From assembly GCA_964504335.1 (NCBI GenBank), contig CAZDET010000074.1:1-22026 (forward strand): DNA of 22,026 bases, in the 5' to 3' direction. Source of the stretch: CAZDET01 sp964504335 (GTDB taxonomy: Bacteria; Bacteroidota; Bacteroidia; Chitinophagales; Saprospiraceae). The notes below the pieces were generated by a model, which did not search any database, was not told the origin of the DNA, and worked only from the letters and a program-made list of their open reading frames with translations. Made by a program: the position numbers and the translations under genes. Of this stretch, positions 7,405 through 15,023 are shown piece after piece. The stretch's first letter is position 1, and each line of letters starts with the position of its first letter.

Positions 7405-8747
7405 CTGGCTGTGACCCCTGCCTGACTGGCTGTGCCGTCGGAAGCGACATCAGCGGATTGGTTCTCCAGCGCCAACATGGCTCGTCCCGCGAGGAAGAAA
7501 TGGATGGCCGACCAGAGTGAGAAAAACGAAATACCGCACAAAGCGAATGCCAAGCCACGCGCCCCAACTGAGGGTTCCAAGACATCACTGACAACGCCGA
7601 CGAAAAGCGGACCGAGGCTCATGCCCACAAGATTGAGGACAAGCATTTTAATCGCCGCCGCTAAGGACCGCATCTCTACCGGCGCGTAGGTTTGGATGAG
7701 CGCCAAACTTGGCCCCAAAAAGAACGTCAATACGAAAAAGGGCAGAAGCAAGAAAGTAAGAGACACTGGAAGGCTCGTCGCCTGGTATCCGACAATGAAG
7801 AGTGGCACCGCTGCGACTTGCGTCAAGGCGATCATCTTGACGCCGAGGTCGACGCGTTTGCGAGATAAAATGTCAGTCAAACGTCCGCCCGTCAGTGTTC
7901 CAAAGGCACCGACCACCCCAATAAAAATGGCCATCACCAATCCCACTTTTGCTTGCGGCAGTTCGTGAACACGGCCGAAGTAGGCGGGCAGCCATTGCAG
8001 GATCCCATAGGCCACCATGCCCGCGATCGTGGAAGCAGCCAGGACGTGTCGAAGAACGGGAGACCCGATCATGGTTTTGAAGGCGTCCAAGATTGTCGCT
8101 TGGGATGGCGACGCTTTGCCCGTCCGTTGGTCTGAAGCGCCACGCTCGGGTTCTTTAAGAAACGTGAGAAACGCCAGCCCCAGCAGTACGCCCGGTATCC
8201 CGACGAAGAAGAACGCCGCGCGCCAGCCATAAATCTCGCTAATGAAGCCGCCGGCCATAAAGCCGATGATCATTCCAATGTTGCCGCCTGCGGTGAGTGA
8301 CGACATCGCAAGTGATCGTTCCGTTTGCGGATAATAATCAGCGACGATCGATTGGCTGGCCGGGTTCACGCCGGCCTCGCCGACGCCGACGAAAACCCGG
8401 AAGAGCACCAGCATAATGAAGCCCGTGGCCAAACCAGACATCGCCGTCATCGCTGAAAACAGGATCAGGGATGCCGCAATCAGTCGGCGCCGATCATTGC
8501 GATCAGCGTACTTCGCGAGCGGGACGCCCATGGTCGCGTAGAACAGCGCAAACGTCAGGCCGCCAAGCAATCCAAGCTGCGTGTCTGACAAATTGAATTC
8601 AGCCTTAATCGGCTCGAACAAAACCGACAAAATCATACGGTCGGTCACCGACAGCATGTAGGCTGTGGTGAGCAATCCGAGCGCGATCCTTCGGTCGTTC
8701 CGATGGCTGTCGTCGGTGTTTCTTGAGGCGAGCCAACCCAATCCCAT
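7401..8747 (-). CDS. MFS transporter, Spinster-like
   Basis: This 448-residue polytopic membrane protein has the 12-helix major facilitator layout. The first helix contains AYMLSVTDRMILSVLFEPIK and the loop after helix 2 has the MFS motif A-like GVPLAKYADRNDRRRLIA. VFVGVGEAGVNPASQSIVADYYP is the helix 4-5 signature typical of the Spinster group, which in alphaproteobacterial catabolic clusters often accompanies TonB receptors and degradation genes. A strong AGGGAGGTGA precedes the ATG. The stop overlaps the enolase-superfamily start by four bases. The TetR gene lies 85 bp upstream on the same strand. The likely role is inner-membrane import of a carboxylate or hydrophobic substrate; the identity of the cargo is unknown. 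Confidence 0.92.
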   Translation of the reverse strand: MGLGWLASRNTDDSHRNDRRIALGLLTTAYMLSVTDRMILSVLFEPIKAEFNLSDTQLGLLGGLTFALFYATMGVPLAKYADRNDRRRLIAASLILFSAMTAMSGLATGFIMLVLFRVFVGVGEAGVNPASQSIVADYYPQTERSLAMSSLTAGGNIGMIIGFMAGGFISEIYGWRAAFFFVGIPGVLLGLAFLTFLKEPERGASDQRTGKASPSQATILDAFKTMIGSPVLRHVLAASTIAGMVAYGILQWLPAYFGRVHELPQAKVGLVMAIFIGVVGAFGTLTGGRLTDILSRKRVDLGVKMIALTQVAAVPLFIVGYQATSLPVSLTFLLLPFFVLTFFLGPSLALIQTYAPVEMRSLAAAIKMLVLNLVGMSLGPLFVGVVSDVLEPSVGARGLAFALCGISFFSLWSAIHFFLAGRAMLALENQSADVASDGTASQAGVTAR

Positions 8748-8766
8748 AAGTCACCTCCCTAATATA

Positions 8767-8808
8767 TTTTTATGCAGGATTGGACCATGGTATGATTTTA
8801 TATGCAAG
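8767..8808. promoter_or_regulatory. Candidate regulatory elements upstream of the MFS-enolase unit
   Basis: The 85-bp gap between the TetR stop and the MFS start is distinctly A/T-rich. It holds two TATGCA copies at 8771-8776 and 8801-8806, exactly 30 bp (about three helical turns) apart, each preceded by a T run. The 8-bp palindrome ACCATGGT (8784-8791) lies between them. This palindrome partly resembles the core TGACCA-A-TGGTCA of the palindrome at 9593-9621, so both could be recognised by the adjacent TetR protein. This is pattern-based inference only. Confidence 0.3.
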
Positions 8809-8832
8809 TCTGATTTCGCTGGCGCGCGCTAA

Positions 8833-9465
8833 TCAGCGAGGCGAAATTCCATTGAGGAATACGTCTAAAACTCCATGCAATGCCTGCGTGTTGTCTGATC
8901 CTCCAGGAGAGACGATACGCCGACTCACGCCGACCCAGGCCGCGACCAAGCTGATCGCCACGTTTTCGGCGGGCTGACTGATGGAAAACGACCCGTCAAC
9001 TTGGCCCTTTTCGATGATGTTCAAAACGCGGCTGGTCACACCTGTGCTTGGGTCGTCGACGCGAAATTCGCTTTCCGGCTCCGCCATGTAGGCGGAAATT
9101 ATGTCTGGGGCGACGACTCCGAGTTCTTTGATCAAAAGTTGGATATGATCCGCGACAAGACGCAGTTGGTCTTTGGGCGTCAAATTCTCACGTACGAGAT
9201 CGTCGTCCAACCGTTGGCACACGATGTCGGACACGACGCTCATCAGCGCTGCTTTATTTGCGAAGTGTTGAAAAAACGTCGCGCGGGCGACATCAGCGCG
9301 TTCGCAGATTTGTTTGATAGAGACGCGGTCAAAACCGTCGACCTGCATCAGCTCGATGGCGGCATGAAAAATGCCCTGCGCGGTCGCGCGTTTCTTGCGC
9401 CCACGGCGTCCGCTCCCAGAGCCGTCGTCGTGGGGGAAAGCGTCAAGTAAGGCCAACGAAAGCAT
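8833..9465 (-). CDS. TetR-family transcriptional regulator
   Basis: After a basic GRRGRKKR tail, the N-terminal domain has the TetR helix-turn-helix: AQGIFHAAIELMQVDGFDRVSIKQICERADVARATFFQHFANKAALM. The long C-terminal domain is a variable ligand-binding and dimerisation region. The ATG at 9465 (210 aa) is used here. An in-frame TTG at 9504 would add 13 residues, and neither start has a clear Shine-Dalgarno, so the N terminus is uncertain. The gene lies upstream of, and on the same strand as, the MFS-enolase-SnoaL genes, and downstream of the TonB receptor terminator. A TTGACA at 9577-9582 (minus strand) with TCCTAC 17 bp further on could be its promoter. It most likely represses the adjacent transport/catabolic genes in response to a pathway metabolite, which is inferred from position. 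Confidence 0.88.
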   Translation of the reverse strand: MLSLALLDAFPHDDGSGSGRRGRKKRATAQGIFHAAIELMQVDGFDRVSIKQICERADVARATFFQHFANKAALMSVVSDIVCQRLDDDLVRENLTPKDQLRLVADHIQLLIKELGVVAPDIISAYMAEPESEFRVDDPSTGVTSRVLNIIEKGQVDGSFSISQPAENVAISLVAAWVGVSRRIVSPGGSDNTQALHGVLDVFLNGISPR

Positions 9466-9585
9466 GTCTCGTGAGGGATGCCGTCGGTTGGCGCGGTCGG
9501 TCAAGGTTTTGGGGCCGTGGCGAACCGGTTCGGCCGGCTTCTAGGTCGAAAAAGTAGGAGATGCAAGATGTCCTGTTGTCAAAAT

Positions 9586-9621
9586 AAAAAAAATCGATGC
9601 TGACCAATGGTCAGCATCGAT
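9586..9621 (-). terminator. Strong intrinsic terminator of the TonB receptor gene; perfect 29-bp palindrome
   Basis: Positions 9593-9606 and 9608-9621 are perfect 14-base inverted arms around a single A. Read on the minus strand, the stem is followed directly by seven further T residues (9586-9592), the classic intrinsic terminator form, about 90 bp after the receptor stop. The palindrome centre TGACCA-A-TGGTCA is also operator-like, and the putative TetR promoter (-35 at 9577-9582) begins right beside it. A dual terminator/operator role is therefore possible. The terminator role is well supported and the operator role is speculative. Confidence 0.8.
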
Positions 9622-9709
9622 CAGTGCAAGGAGAGACGCAAAACAACAATCGCGCGCTATTGGAGTTGCAGAAGCATTCCTGCATGGCGGGAAGCTGAAC
9701 GCGCTCCTC

Positions 9710-12061
9710 TTAATGTCTGACGCGCAGCTGGATGCCCCATTCGCGCGGAGCGCTGAGAACGCATCTTTGAGCCGTTGAGTTCGTGGCGGCGTTTGTAGCG
9801 CCGAAAGGGCCGCCAAAAGGCTGGTTCAAAATGTTATTGCAGTAGCCTTCGTCGCTGAGGTTGCGCCCGAAGAAGCCGAGCTCCCACCGGTCGTCATCGG
9901 CGCGGAGCCCGACTCCAGCGTTAAACAGCGTGACGGCGTCTTGGATGGTGTCGGGATCTTGGTTGGTCGTAGTGCCGACGTTCTGCTCGCCGATGTACTG
10001 GAGCTCGCCGCGTAAGAAGTATTGGTTGTTGTTAAAGTGCGGGATGGTGTCAGACCAGTCCGCGACGAGGGAACTCTGCCATTTGGGAGAGAAGTGGTTG
10101 CGCGCGCCGGTCAGGTCTTGCGTGTCTCCTCCGGGCAGGGGTGAGGCGTTTTCATACTCGATGAACTCGGAGTCCAAGTACGACAGGGCGCCGAAGAACG
10201 AGAGCTGATCGAGCGGGGCCCAGACGACGTCCAGCTCGCCGCCCTGCTGGCGCAGTTCGCCTGCGTTTTGAACGACCAGGGAGATCCCGTCGAACGATCG
10301 GTCTTGGAAATCATCAATGTTCATGCGGAAGAGGGTCGCATTGATCTGGAGCGTGTTGTTGAGCAGCTGCGATTTGATCCCCACTTCGTAGTTGGTGGTC
10401 TCTTCCGGCGCGAAGCCGCGCTGCTCACGTGTGAGCGGTATCGCCGTGCCCGATGAGCTGAAGCCGCCGGATTTGAACCCGGTTGAATGGGTGGCGAACA
10501 GCATCACGCCATCGACTGGAAAATAGCTGATGTTGGCGAAGTAGGTGAATGCGTCGGTGTCGCCGAATTCGTCCGCATCCAAATTGAGCTGCTCGTCGTT
10601 TTGGCGGATGCCGAGCGCTGTGACGAAGGGATTGTTCACGACGTTTGAGTAGTCGGCTGTCTTGTCGTCGGTCGTGTAGCGTCCGCCGAGCGTGACTGAA
10701 ACATTTTCCAACACATCGTAACTGGCCTGACCGTAGACAGCGAAACTCGTGAGATCTTGACTGAATTCGCCATCGCTCCCGGCGATCTGAGGGGCTGCGG
10801 CGCATCCGCTCGCAGCGCCGGCGCCGGCGAACGCAAGCACGAGTTCGGGACAGAAATCCGCGCCGAGATTCAAGTCCTCGTCGATTTCGTATTTCTCGTC
10901 ATAGAAGAATAGCCCGGCGAGATAAGTGAGTCGTTGGCCTTCAGGCGACAAGAACTGCAACTCTTGGCTGAAGGTTTCGGTCGAGAACTCAGTGATGCGC
11001 GGGAGGACGTCAGCCGGCAGTCTCAACACCTGTTCGAACCCGGATACGCTCCACTCCCGATAAGCTGTGATGGAGCGGATGGTGTGGCCTGAGCCGAGTT
11101 CGTAGGCGGCGTTGACGGCGAGGCCCCACTGCTCATCGTCAAAGAAGTCGCCGTGAAGTTGAAAAATGTCCTGATCGAAGCCGTCGCTGGTCACCACATT
11201 TGACGTGCCCGGCCCGAAAATGGCGTCGAGCGTGCCTAAGAAAGGCGCGGACTCCGTGCCGTTGAGCAACTCGATCACGTTGCCGAGAGACTCAATTTTT
11301 CCGTAGTCCCCAGTCACCGACACGAGCAGCTGTGGGGTGACGTCGAATTCGAGCTTGCCGCGGATATTCAGGTCTTCCTGTCCACCGACGTCGCCGCCTG
11401 TGAAGAGGTTGTCGCCAAAGCCCTCGCGGTCACTGAAGCGGCCGCTGACGCGGAACGCGACGTTGTCGGTGATCGGGCCGGAGACGCTTCCGCCGACAAA
11501 GTAAGAGCTTTGCGAGCCGGCGCCGGCTTCAAACAGCGCCTCATAGGCATCTCTCGACGCGCCTTTGGTGCGTATGTTCAACGCGCCCTGGGGGGTGTTG
11601 CGTCCGAAAAGCGTGCCCTGGGGCCCGCGCAACACCTCGATGGCCTCCAAGTCGATAAGATTGCCAATCACGGAGCTGGAGCGCGGAATGTAAACGCCGT
11701 CGATAAACACGCCCACCGACGGCTCGAGCGCGTTGTTTGAAACCGAGCCGACGCCGCGGATAGCGATGCGTTGATTGGTGGGGCTCGACGCTGACGAAAT
11801 CGTAAAATTCGACGCATAAAGCGAGATGTCTTCCAGCGTGAGGGCGTTGGACTCTTCAAGAAAATCAGCGCCGTAGGCCGAGATCGAAATCGGCACATCT
11901 TGGACGTCTTCTTCGCGCCTTTGCGCCGTCACGACCATGGTTTCGATCCGGCTCTCACTCTCTTCTGCGTCCTGTTCTGTGGTCTGCGCCACTGCGCTGG
12001 TGGCCGCGACGCCCGCCAGTGCGCATGCGGCGACGCTGGCCAAAAGAAGTGCTTTCGTCAT
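9710..12061 (-). CDS. TonB-dependent outer-membrane receptor
   Basis: This 783-residue protein starts with a Sec signal peptide ending near TSAVAQ. A TonB box IETMVVTAQRR follows, then a plug domain (EEDVQDVPISISAYG to about TLFGRNTPQGALNI, including VGVFIDGVYIPRSS and the IEVLRGPQGTLFGRN motif), and a 22-strand-type beta-barrel to the C terminus. Length and motifs fit the large alphaproteobacterial receptors that import hydrophobic or aromatic compounds and siderophores. The last residues are LRVRH, so the usual terminal aromatic residue for barrel assembly is replaced by His. GGGGAGGA precedes the ATG. The gene is transcribed divergently from the Crp/Fnr gene and terminated by the hairpin at 9586-9621. 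It is probably the uptake gate for the compound degraded here; the ligand is unknown. Confidence 0.95.
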   Translation of the reverse strand: MTKALLLASVAACALAGVAATSAVAQTTEQDAEESESRIETMVVTAQRREEDVQDVPISISAYGADFLEESNALTLEDISLYASNFTISSASSPTNQRIAIRGVGSVSNNALEPSVGVFIDGVYIPRSSSVIGNLIDLEAIEVLRGPQGTLFGRNTPQGALNIRTKGASRDAYEALFEAGAGSQSSYFVGGSVSGPITDNVAFRVSGRFSDREGFGDNLFTGGDVGGQEDLNIRGKLEFDVTPQLLVSVTGDYGKIESLGNVIELLNGTESAPFLGTLDAIFGPGTSNVVTSDGFDQDIFQLHGDFFDDEQWGLAVNAAYELGSGHTIRSITAYREWSVSGFEQVLRLPADVLPRITEFSTETFSQELQFLSPEGQRLTYLAGLFFYDEKYEIDEDLNLGADFCPELVLAFAGAGAASGCAAAPQIAGSDGEFSQDLTSFAVYGQASYDVLENVSVTLGGRYTTDDKTADYSNVVNNPFVTALGIRQNDEQLNLDADEFGDTDAFTYFANISYFPVDGVMLFATHSTGFKSGGFSSSGTAIPLTREQRGFAPEETTNYEVGIKSQLLNNTLQINATLFRMNIDDFQDRSFDGISLVVQNAGELRQQGGELDVVWAPLDQLSFFGALSYLDSEFIEYENASPLPGGDTQDLTGARNHFSPKWQSSLVADWSDTIPHFNNNQYFLRGELQYIGEQNVGTTTNQDPDTIQDAVTLFNAGVGLRADDDRWELGFFGRNLSDEGYCNNILNQPFGGPFGATNAATNSTAQRCVLSAPREWGIQLRVRH

Positions 12062-12154
12062 CTGGACTTCCTCCCCTGTATCTCAAGCGCCGTTTGCGGC
12101 GATTATTGTTCTGGTGCGCGAATTCGCTGCAGGTGCTGAAACCGAGGGGAGAAA

Positions 12155-12171
12155 ACCGATCATCCATCGGT
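12155..12171. promoter_or_regulatory. Inverted repeat in the TonB receptor / Crp-Fnr divergent promoter region
   Basis: ACCGAT (12155-12160) and ATCGGT (12166-12171) are perfect inverted arms with a 5-bp spacer, about midway between the two divergent starts at 12061 and 12271. The size suits a dimeric regulator, and the neighbouring Crp/Fnr protein is the obvious candidate. It is not a standard CRP (TGTGA-N6-TCACA) or FNR (TTGAT-N4-ATCAA) site. Otherwise the 209-bp gap shows no recognised element. Confidence 0.35.
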
Positions 12172-12270
12172 CTTCGTGTCTCGGGCCCGTGCCCAACGGC
12201 GCGCATCAAGGCACTTTGAAGGTGATCTGCGGTCTGGAAGACAAAGAATTTTGGATTTAGTGTCACGACG

Positions 12271-12942
12271 ATGGACGTGTTGGATTTTGGCCTCGCCCCG
12301 TTGCACGAGTTTATGCCCGACCGAGCTTTCCAGGAGGCTTGCCGGCGCGCGCGGCGCATGACCTTTAATGACGGCGACGCACTGCATGCACGGGGCGACG
12401 CGCCTCCGCGCCTGGGCATCATCGCGACGGGCGTGTTGCGTGTTGGGCGTTATCAGCCTGGCGGGGCATTCAATCTCGTCGCCATGCTGGGCGTCGGCGG
12501 TCATTTCGGCGACGTCGCATTGCAGCGGACAAGTTACACCCACGACGTGTACTCCGTCGGACGCAGCGAAATCGACGTGATTGGCAAAGCCGCGCTGAAA
12601 GACCTCCTGGACAATCACTCCGATTTCGCCGTTGGCCTGTTGCGCTGCAGCCTCGCCAGGTTCAACGTCGCTCTGGAACTCTATGACGATGCGCGCACGC
12701 TGGGGATAACGGCGCGTCTGGCCAAAGTGATCTATGTCCATACCGGGCGGGGAGAGCTCGCCAACGGCGTGGCTTGCCTGCAGCGCGATCTGTCTGAACT
12801 GCTGGGCGTGTCCCAGGTCTCCATCGGCAATGCGCTTAAGGAGCTGGAAAACGCCAACCTGGTGGAAACCGGCTATCGGCGCGTCACCGTGCCTGACAAG
12901 GCGCGGCTGAAGGCGTGGCTGCGCAAGAGTGGCGCGGTTTGA
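12271..12942 (+). CDS. Crp/Fnr-family transcriptional regulator
   Basis: The 223-residue protein has an N-terminal cyclic-nucleotide-binding-type beta-roll (about residues 20-120, with GDALHARGDAPPRLGIIATG and GGHFGDVALQ), a dimerisation helix and a C-terminal winged helix (LQRDLSELLGVSQVSIGNALKELENANLV). Two features depart from CRP. The phosphate-binding Arg-Ser after FGExAL is not visible (RTSYTHDVY follows), so cAMP binding is unlikely. The recognition helix SQVSIGNALKEL lacks the Arg, Glu and Arg that read TGTGA. The FNR cysteine cluster is also absent. It is divergent from the TonB receptor across 209 bp and is a natural candidate to regulate that receptor or itself. No clear Shine-Dalgarno precedes the ATG. 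The signal it senses is unknown. Confidence 0.88.
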   Translation: MDVLDFGLAPLHEFMPDRAFQEACRRARRMTFNDGDALHARGDAPPRLGIIATGVLRVGRYQPGGAFNLVAMLGVGGHFGDVALQRTSYTHDVYSVGRSEIDVIGKAALKDLLDNHSDFAVGLLRCSLARFNVALELYDDARTLGITARLAKVIYVHTGRGELANGVACLQRDLSELLGVSQVSIGNALKELENANLVETGYRRVTVPDKARLKAWLRKSGAV

Positions 12943-13050
12943 CGAATGCGCTGCGCTCGCCACTGCGCGCACGTGGAACAGGTCCGCGGCCATCTGCGGC
13001 CTCCCACTGCACCGTCGGTTCCCCCGGGCCAATGTGCGAGCCGGTCGCCC

Positions 13051-13089
13051 AGAGCGGGGGCCGCTCCTTTGGAGTCGGGCGCCCGCTCT
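13051..13089. repeat. Long imperfect hairpin between convergent genes
   Basis: AGAGCGGG (13051-13058) pairs perfectly with CCCGCTCT (13082-13089). Inside, CTCC and GGAG pair around a TTT loop, with a small bulged GC-rich segment between the two stems. It lies in the 208-bp gap between the convergent Crp/Fnr and small membrane protein genes. No T tract follows on either strand. It may act as a bidirectional terminator or be a dispersed structured repeat. Confidence 0.45.
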
Positions 13090-13105
13090 AAGTTCCTGAA
13101 AGTCC

Positions 13106-13149
13106 GCGCGATTTGACCCGAAAACCGGTTCCTGCTTTGCAGATCGCGC
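13106..13149. repeat. Putative dispersed palindromic repeat of alphaproteobacterial type
   Basis: Arms GCGCGAT (13106-13112) and ATCGCGC (13143-13149) flank a core reading GAAAACCGGTTCCTGCTTT. This core strongly resembles short dispersed palindromic elements found in many alphaproteobacterial intergenic regions (GAAAACCGGTTxCCACTTTT type). The element abuts the stop codon of the small membrane protein at 13151. No second copy is visible in this window, so its repeat status rests on recognition from memory. Confidence 0.45.
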
Positions 13150-13150
13150 C

Positions 13151-13495
13151 CTAGGCGCTGGGCTGGATGATCGTCAGCTGATGTCTCAGCCCCGCCGTCA
13201 AAGCCAGGCTCACAGCCACGAACCCAAAAAGGGGAATGCGCAGCGCTTCGGTGGCTGGGTTGACCAATCCATGCTGGACGAGGAATGCGAGGTTCAGGAC
13301 CAGGTAGAGGATGCCTGAGACAAGAATCACAATTCTCGCGCGAGGGGAGGCGAACACCGAGACAGCAGCGCCGGCGATGAGGATCGCATTCGACGTCATT
13401 CGTATGATCTCGACCTGGCCGGTGGCCACATGAACGAAAACATCAAGAACTTGCAGGCCGACCAGAACCGCAAGAGTGACGTATGCGCGCGCCAT
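13151..13495 (-). CDS. Small four-helix membrane protein of unknown function
   Basis: From the ATG at 13495 this encodes 114 residues with about four hydrophobic segments: VTLAVLVGLQVLDVFVHV, ILIAGAAVSVFA, IVILVSGILYLVLNLAFLVQ and IPLFGFVAVSLALTAGL. The frame is open upstream to 13618, but the extra 41 residues are glycine/proline-rich and not membrane-like, and AAGGGG lies 7 nt before the ATG at 13495. I do not recognise a family; it looks like a small DUF-type integral membrane protein. It stands alone, convergent with the Crp/Fnr gene and divergent from the acyl-CoA dehydrogenase operon, with a palindromic repeat directly after its stop. Nothing links it clearly to the catabolic genes. Confidence 0.65.
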   Translation of the reverse strand: MARAYVTLAVLVGLQVLDVFVHVATGQVEIIRMTSNAILIAGAAVSVFASPRARIVILVSGILYLVLNLAFLVQHGLVNPATEALRIPLFGFVAVSLALTAGLRHQLTIIQPSA

Positions 13496-13807
13496 TAAAT
13501 TACCCCTTAGAAGCTTGCAAATAGAGACTGCAGTGACGAGGTCGTTCGGACCGCGCGGCACGCTATCGCCAGGCGGCTGCACCCCTCCCGGCGCCCCCCC
13601 GGCCTCTTGCTTCGCCAAAAACGGCGGACAGTCCGCCAGGGAGGCCGAGACTGCACTCCTTTACATCGACAGCCGCTCCTCTGAATCCCAAATAGTTTGT
13701 CTTCTAACGAAGCGCCCAGTGCCACTATGAGATGGCGGAGCTGAAATGGAAGTGGGCGACGGAAGACGCAGCCAAGGCAGCTGTGGCTTTTTGAGATGGA
13801 GGGCGTC
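13496..13807. other. 312-bp divergent intergenic region with one perfect palindrome
   Basis: This gap separates the small membrane protein from the acyl-CoA dehydrogenase operon and should hold both promoters. The one clear structure is GGCGGAC-A-GTCCGCC (13623-13637), a perfect 7+1+7 palindrome preceded by an A run. It could be an operator, or on the minus strand a stem followed by GTTTTT. No convincing sigma-70 pair and no additional coding frame were recognised. Confidence 0.4.
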
Positions 13808-15013
13808 GTGAGCACAACGGTCCTGGACTCAGAGCAGGTCGAATTCCGCGACTATGCCCGTCGCTGGCTGGCGGAAAACGCCCCGCCGCCGTCGCCCGAG
13901 CGCCTGCCGATCACGCCGATCGAGGTGATGACGACAGGACAACGGGACTATCTGCAGGCGTGGCAGCGCAAGTGTTACGACGCTGGGCTCGTCGGCGCCG
14001 ATTACCCGGTGGAGTATGGCGGGCGCGGCCATAAGGGGTTTCAGCGAATTGCGAACCAAGAGTTCGACCGCGCGGGCGTGCCGTTCTTGATCAATCTCGT
14101 CGGCCTGAACATGGCCGCACCCACTCTTCTCAAGCACGGAACCGAGCAACAAAAGCGGACGTTCATTCCCGGTTGTCTGTCGGGCGAGGAGATCTGGTGT
14201 CAGGGGTTCTCCGAGCCCAGCGCCGGCTCTGATCTGGCGAACCAGCGCACCTCCGCCGTGCCTCATGGCGACGAGTGGATCGTCAACGGGCACAAGGTGT
14301 GGACGAGCCTCGGCCATTTCGCCAAGTGGATGATCCTGGTCACGCGCACAAGCAAAGATCACAAATATGAGGGGCTGACCTATTTTATTTGCCCGATCGA
14401 AGGACATCCGGGCGTGACGGTTCGGCCGTTGCTGAAGATTACGGGCGAGACCGGGTTTAACGAGGTCTTCTTTGAAGATGTAAGGATCCCCGACGCGTAT
14501 CGGCTCGATGAGGTCGGGCGGGGTTGGAGCGTCGCGATGACGACGCTGGCCTCCGAACGCGGCGCCGCGGAGAGCGCCGGCGGCGGCGTCGGCGATGCAC
14601 ACGGGGCGATACAAGACCTCATCGATTTGGCGTGCAACAGCTGGAGAAACGGCATCCTCGCCGCGGACGATCCGGTCACACGCGACGCCATTGTCCAGCG
14701 CGCAATCGTAGCGGAAGGAATGCGTCAGAACGCCAGACGCGCGGGCGTCCCTGACCTTTGCGATCATCCGATGCGTCTGCCGTTGCAACACAAGCTGGCG
14801 TTTAGCGAGTTCGACCAGGAGAATGCGCGGCTTGGCGTCGAGATCGCGGGGGCGCACTCGACCCTTTACAAGCTCGACCCGCGCGCGCCGCGTGCCGGTC
14901 ATTGGCCGCTCGCTTATCTCAACTCGTACGGCAACACGATCGCTGCGGGGACGAACGAGATCCAGCGCAACATTCTCGGCGAGCGCGTCCTTGGTCTGCC
15001 AAAGTCGAAATAG
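13808..15013 (+). CDS. Acyl-CoA dehydrogenase, base-bearing subunit of a probable heteromeric enzyme
   Basis: This 401-residue acyl-CoA dehydrogenase-fold protein should help introduce an alpha,beta double bond into an acyl-CoA. CQGFSEPSAGSDLA (131-144) and VNGHKVWTSLGHFAKWMILVTRT are the usual substrate/FAD loop. E250 in TTLASERGAAE falls where LCAD and isovaleryl-CoA dehydrogenase carry the catalytic Glu, and the alternative MCAD-type position reads AAGT (A380) before NEIQRNIL. The FAD-contacting R-x-x-FxxPI-x-x-FQ motif of normal homotetramers is missing. Features absent here occur in the next gene, 10 nt downstream. A GTG start at 13808 is preferred because GGAGGG (13798-13803) lies just before it; an ATG at 13796 would add four residues but has no binding site. 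It resembles alpha2beta2 enzymes of steroid and side-chain degradation; the substrate is inferred only as a bulky acyl-CoA. Confidence 0.9.
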   Translation: MSTTVLDSEQVEFRDYARRWLAENAPPPSPERLPITPIEVMTTGQRDYLQAWQRKCYDAGLVGADYPVEYGGRGHKGFQRIANQEFDRAGVPFLINLVGLNMAAPTLLKHGTEQQKRTFIPGCLSGEEIWCQGFSEPSAGSDLANQRTSAVPHGDEWIVNGHKVWTSLGHFAKWMILVTRTSKDHKYEGLTYFICPIEGHPGVTVRPLLKITGETGFNEVFFEDVRIPDAYRLDEVGRGWSVAMTTLASERGAAESAGGGVGDAHGAIQDLIDLACNSWRNGILAADDPVTRDAIVQRAIVAEGMRQNARRAGVPDLCDHPMRLPLQHKLAFSEFDQENARLGVEIAGAHSTLYKLDPRAPRAGHWPLAYLNSYGNTIAAGTNEIQRNILGERVLGLPKSK

Positions 15014-15023
15014 GGGGCTTGCA

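Noticed and set aside
12160..13032. 290-codon minus-strand frame opposite the Crp/Fnr gene
   Set aside because: No recognisable domain, and it spans the divergent promoter and the whole regulator gene, which has clear cNMP-binding and helix-turn-helix domains.
14823..15023. 67-residue N-terminal extension of the second acyl-CoA dehydrogenase
   Set aside because: It lies inside the preceding gene, has an Arg/Ser-rich composition, and a good ribosome binding site precedes the ATG at 15024.
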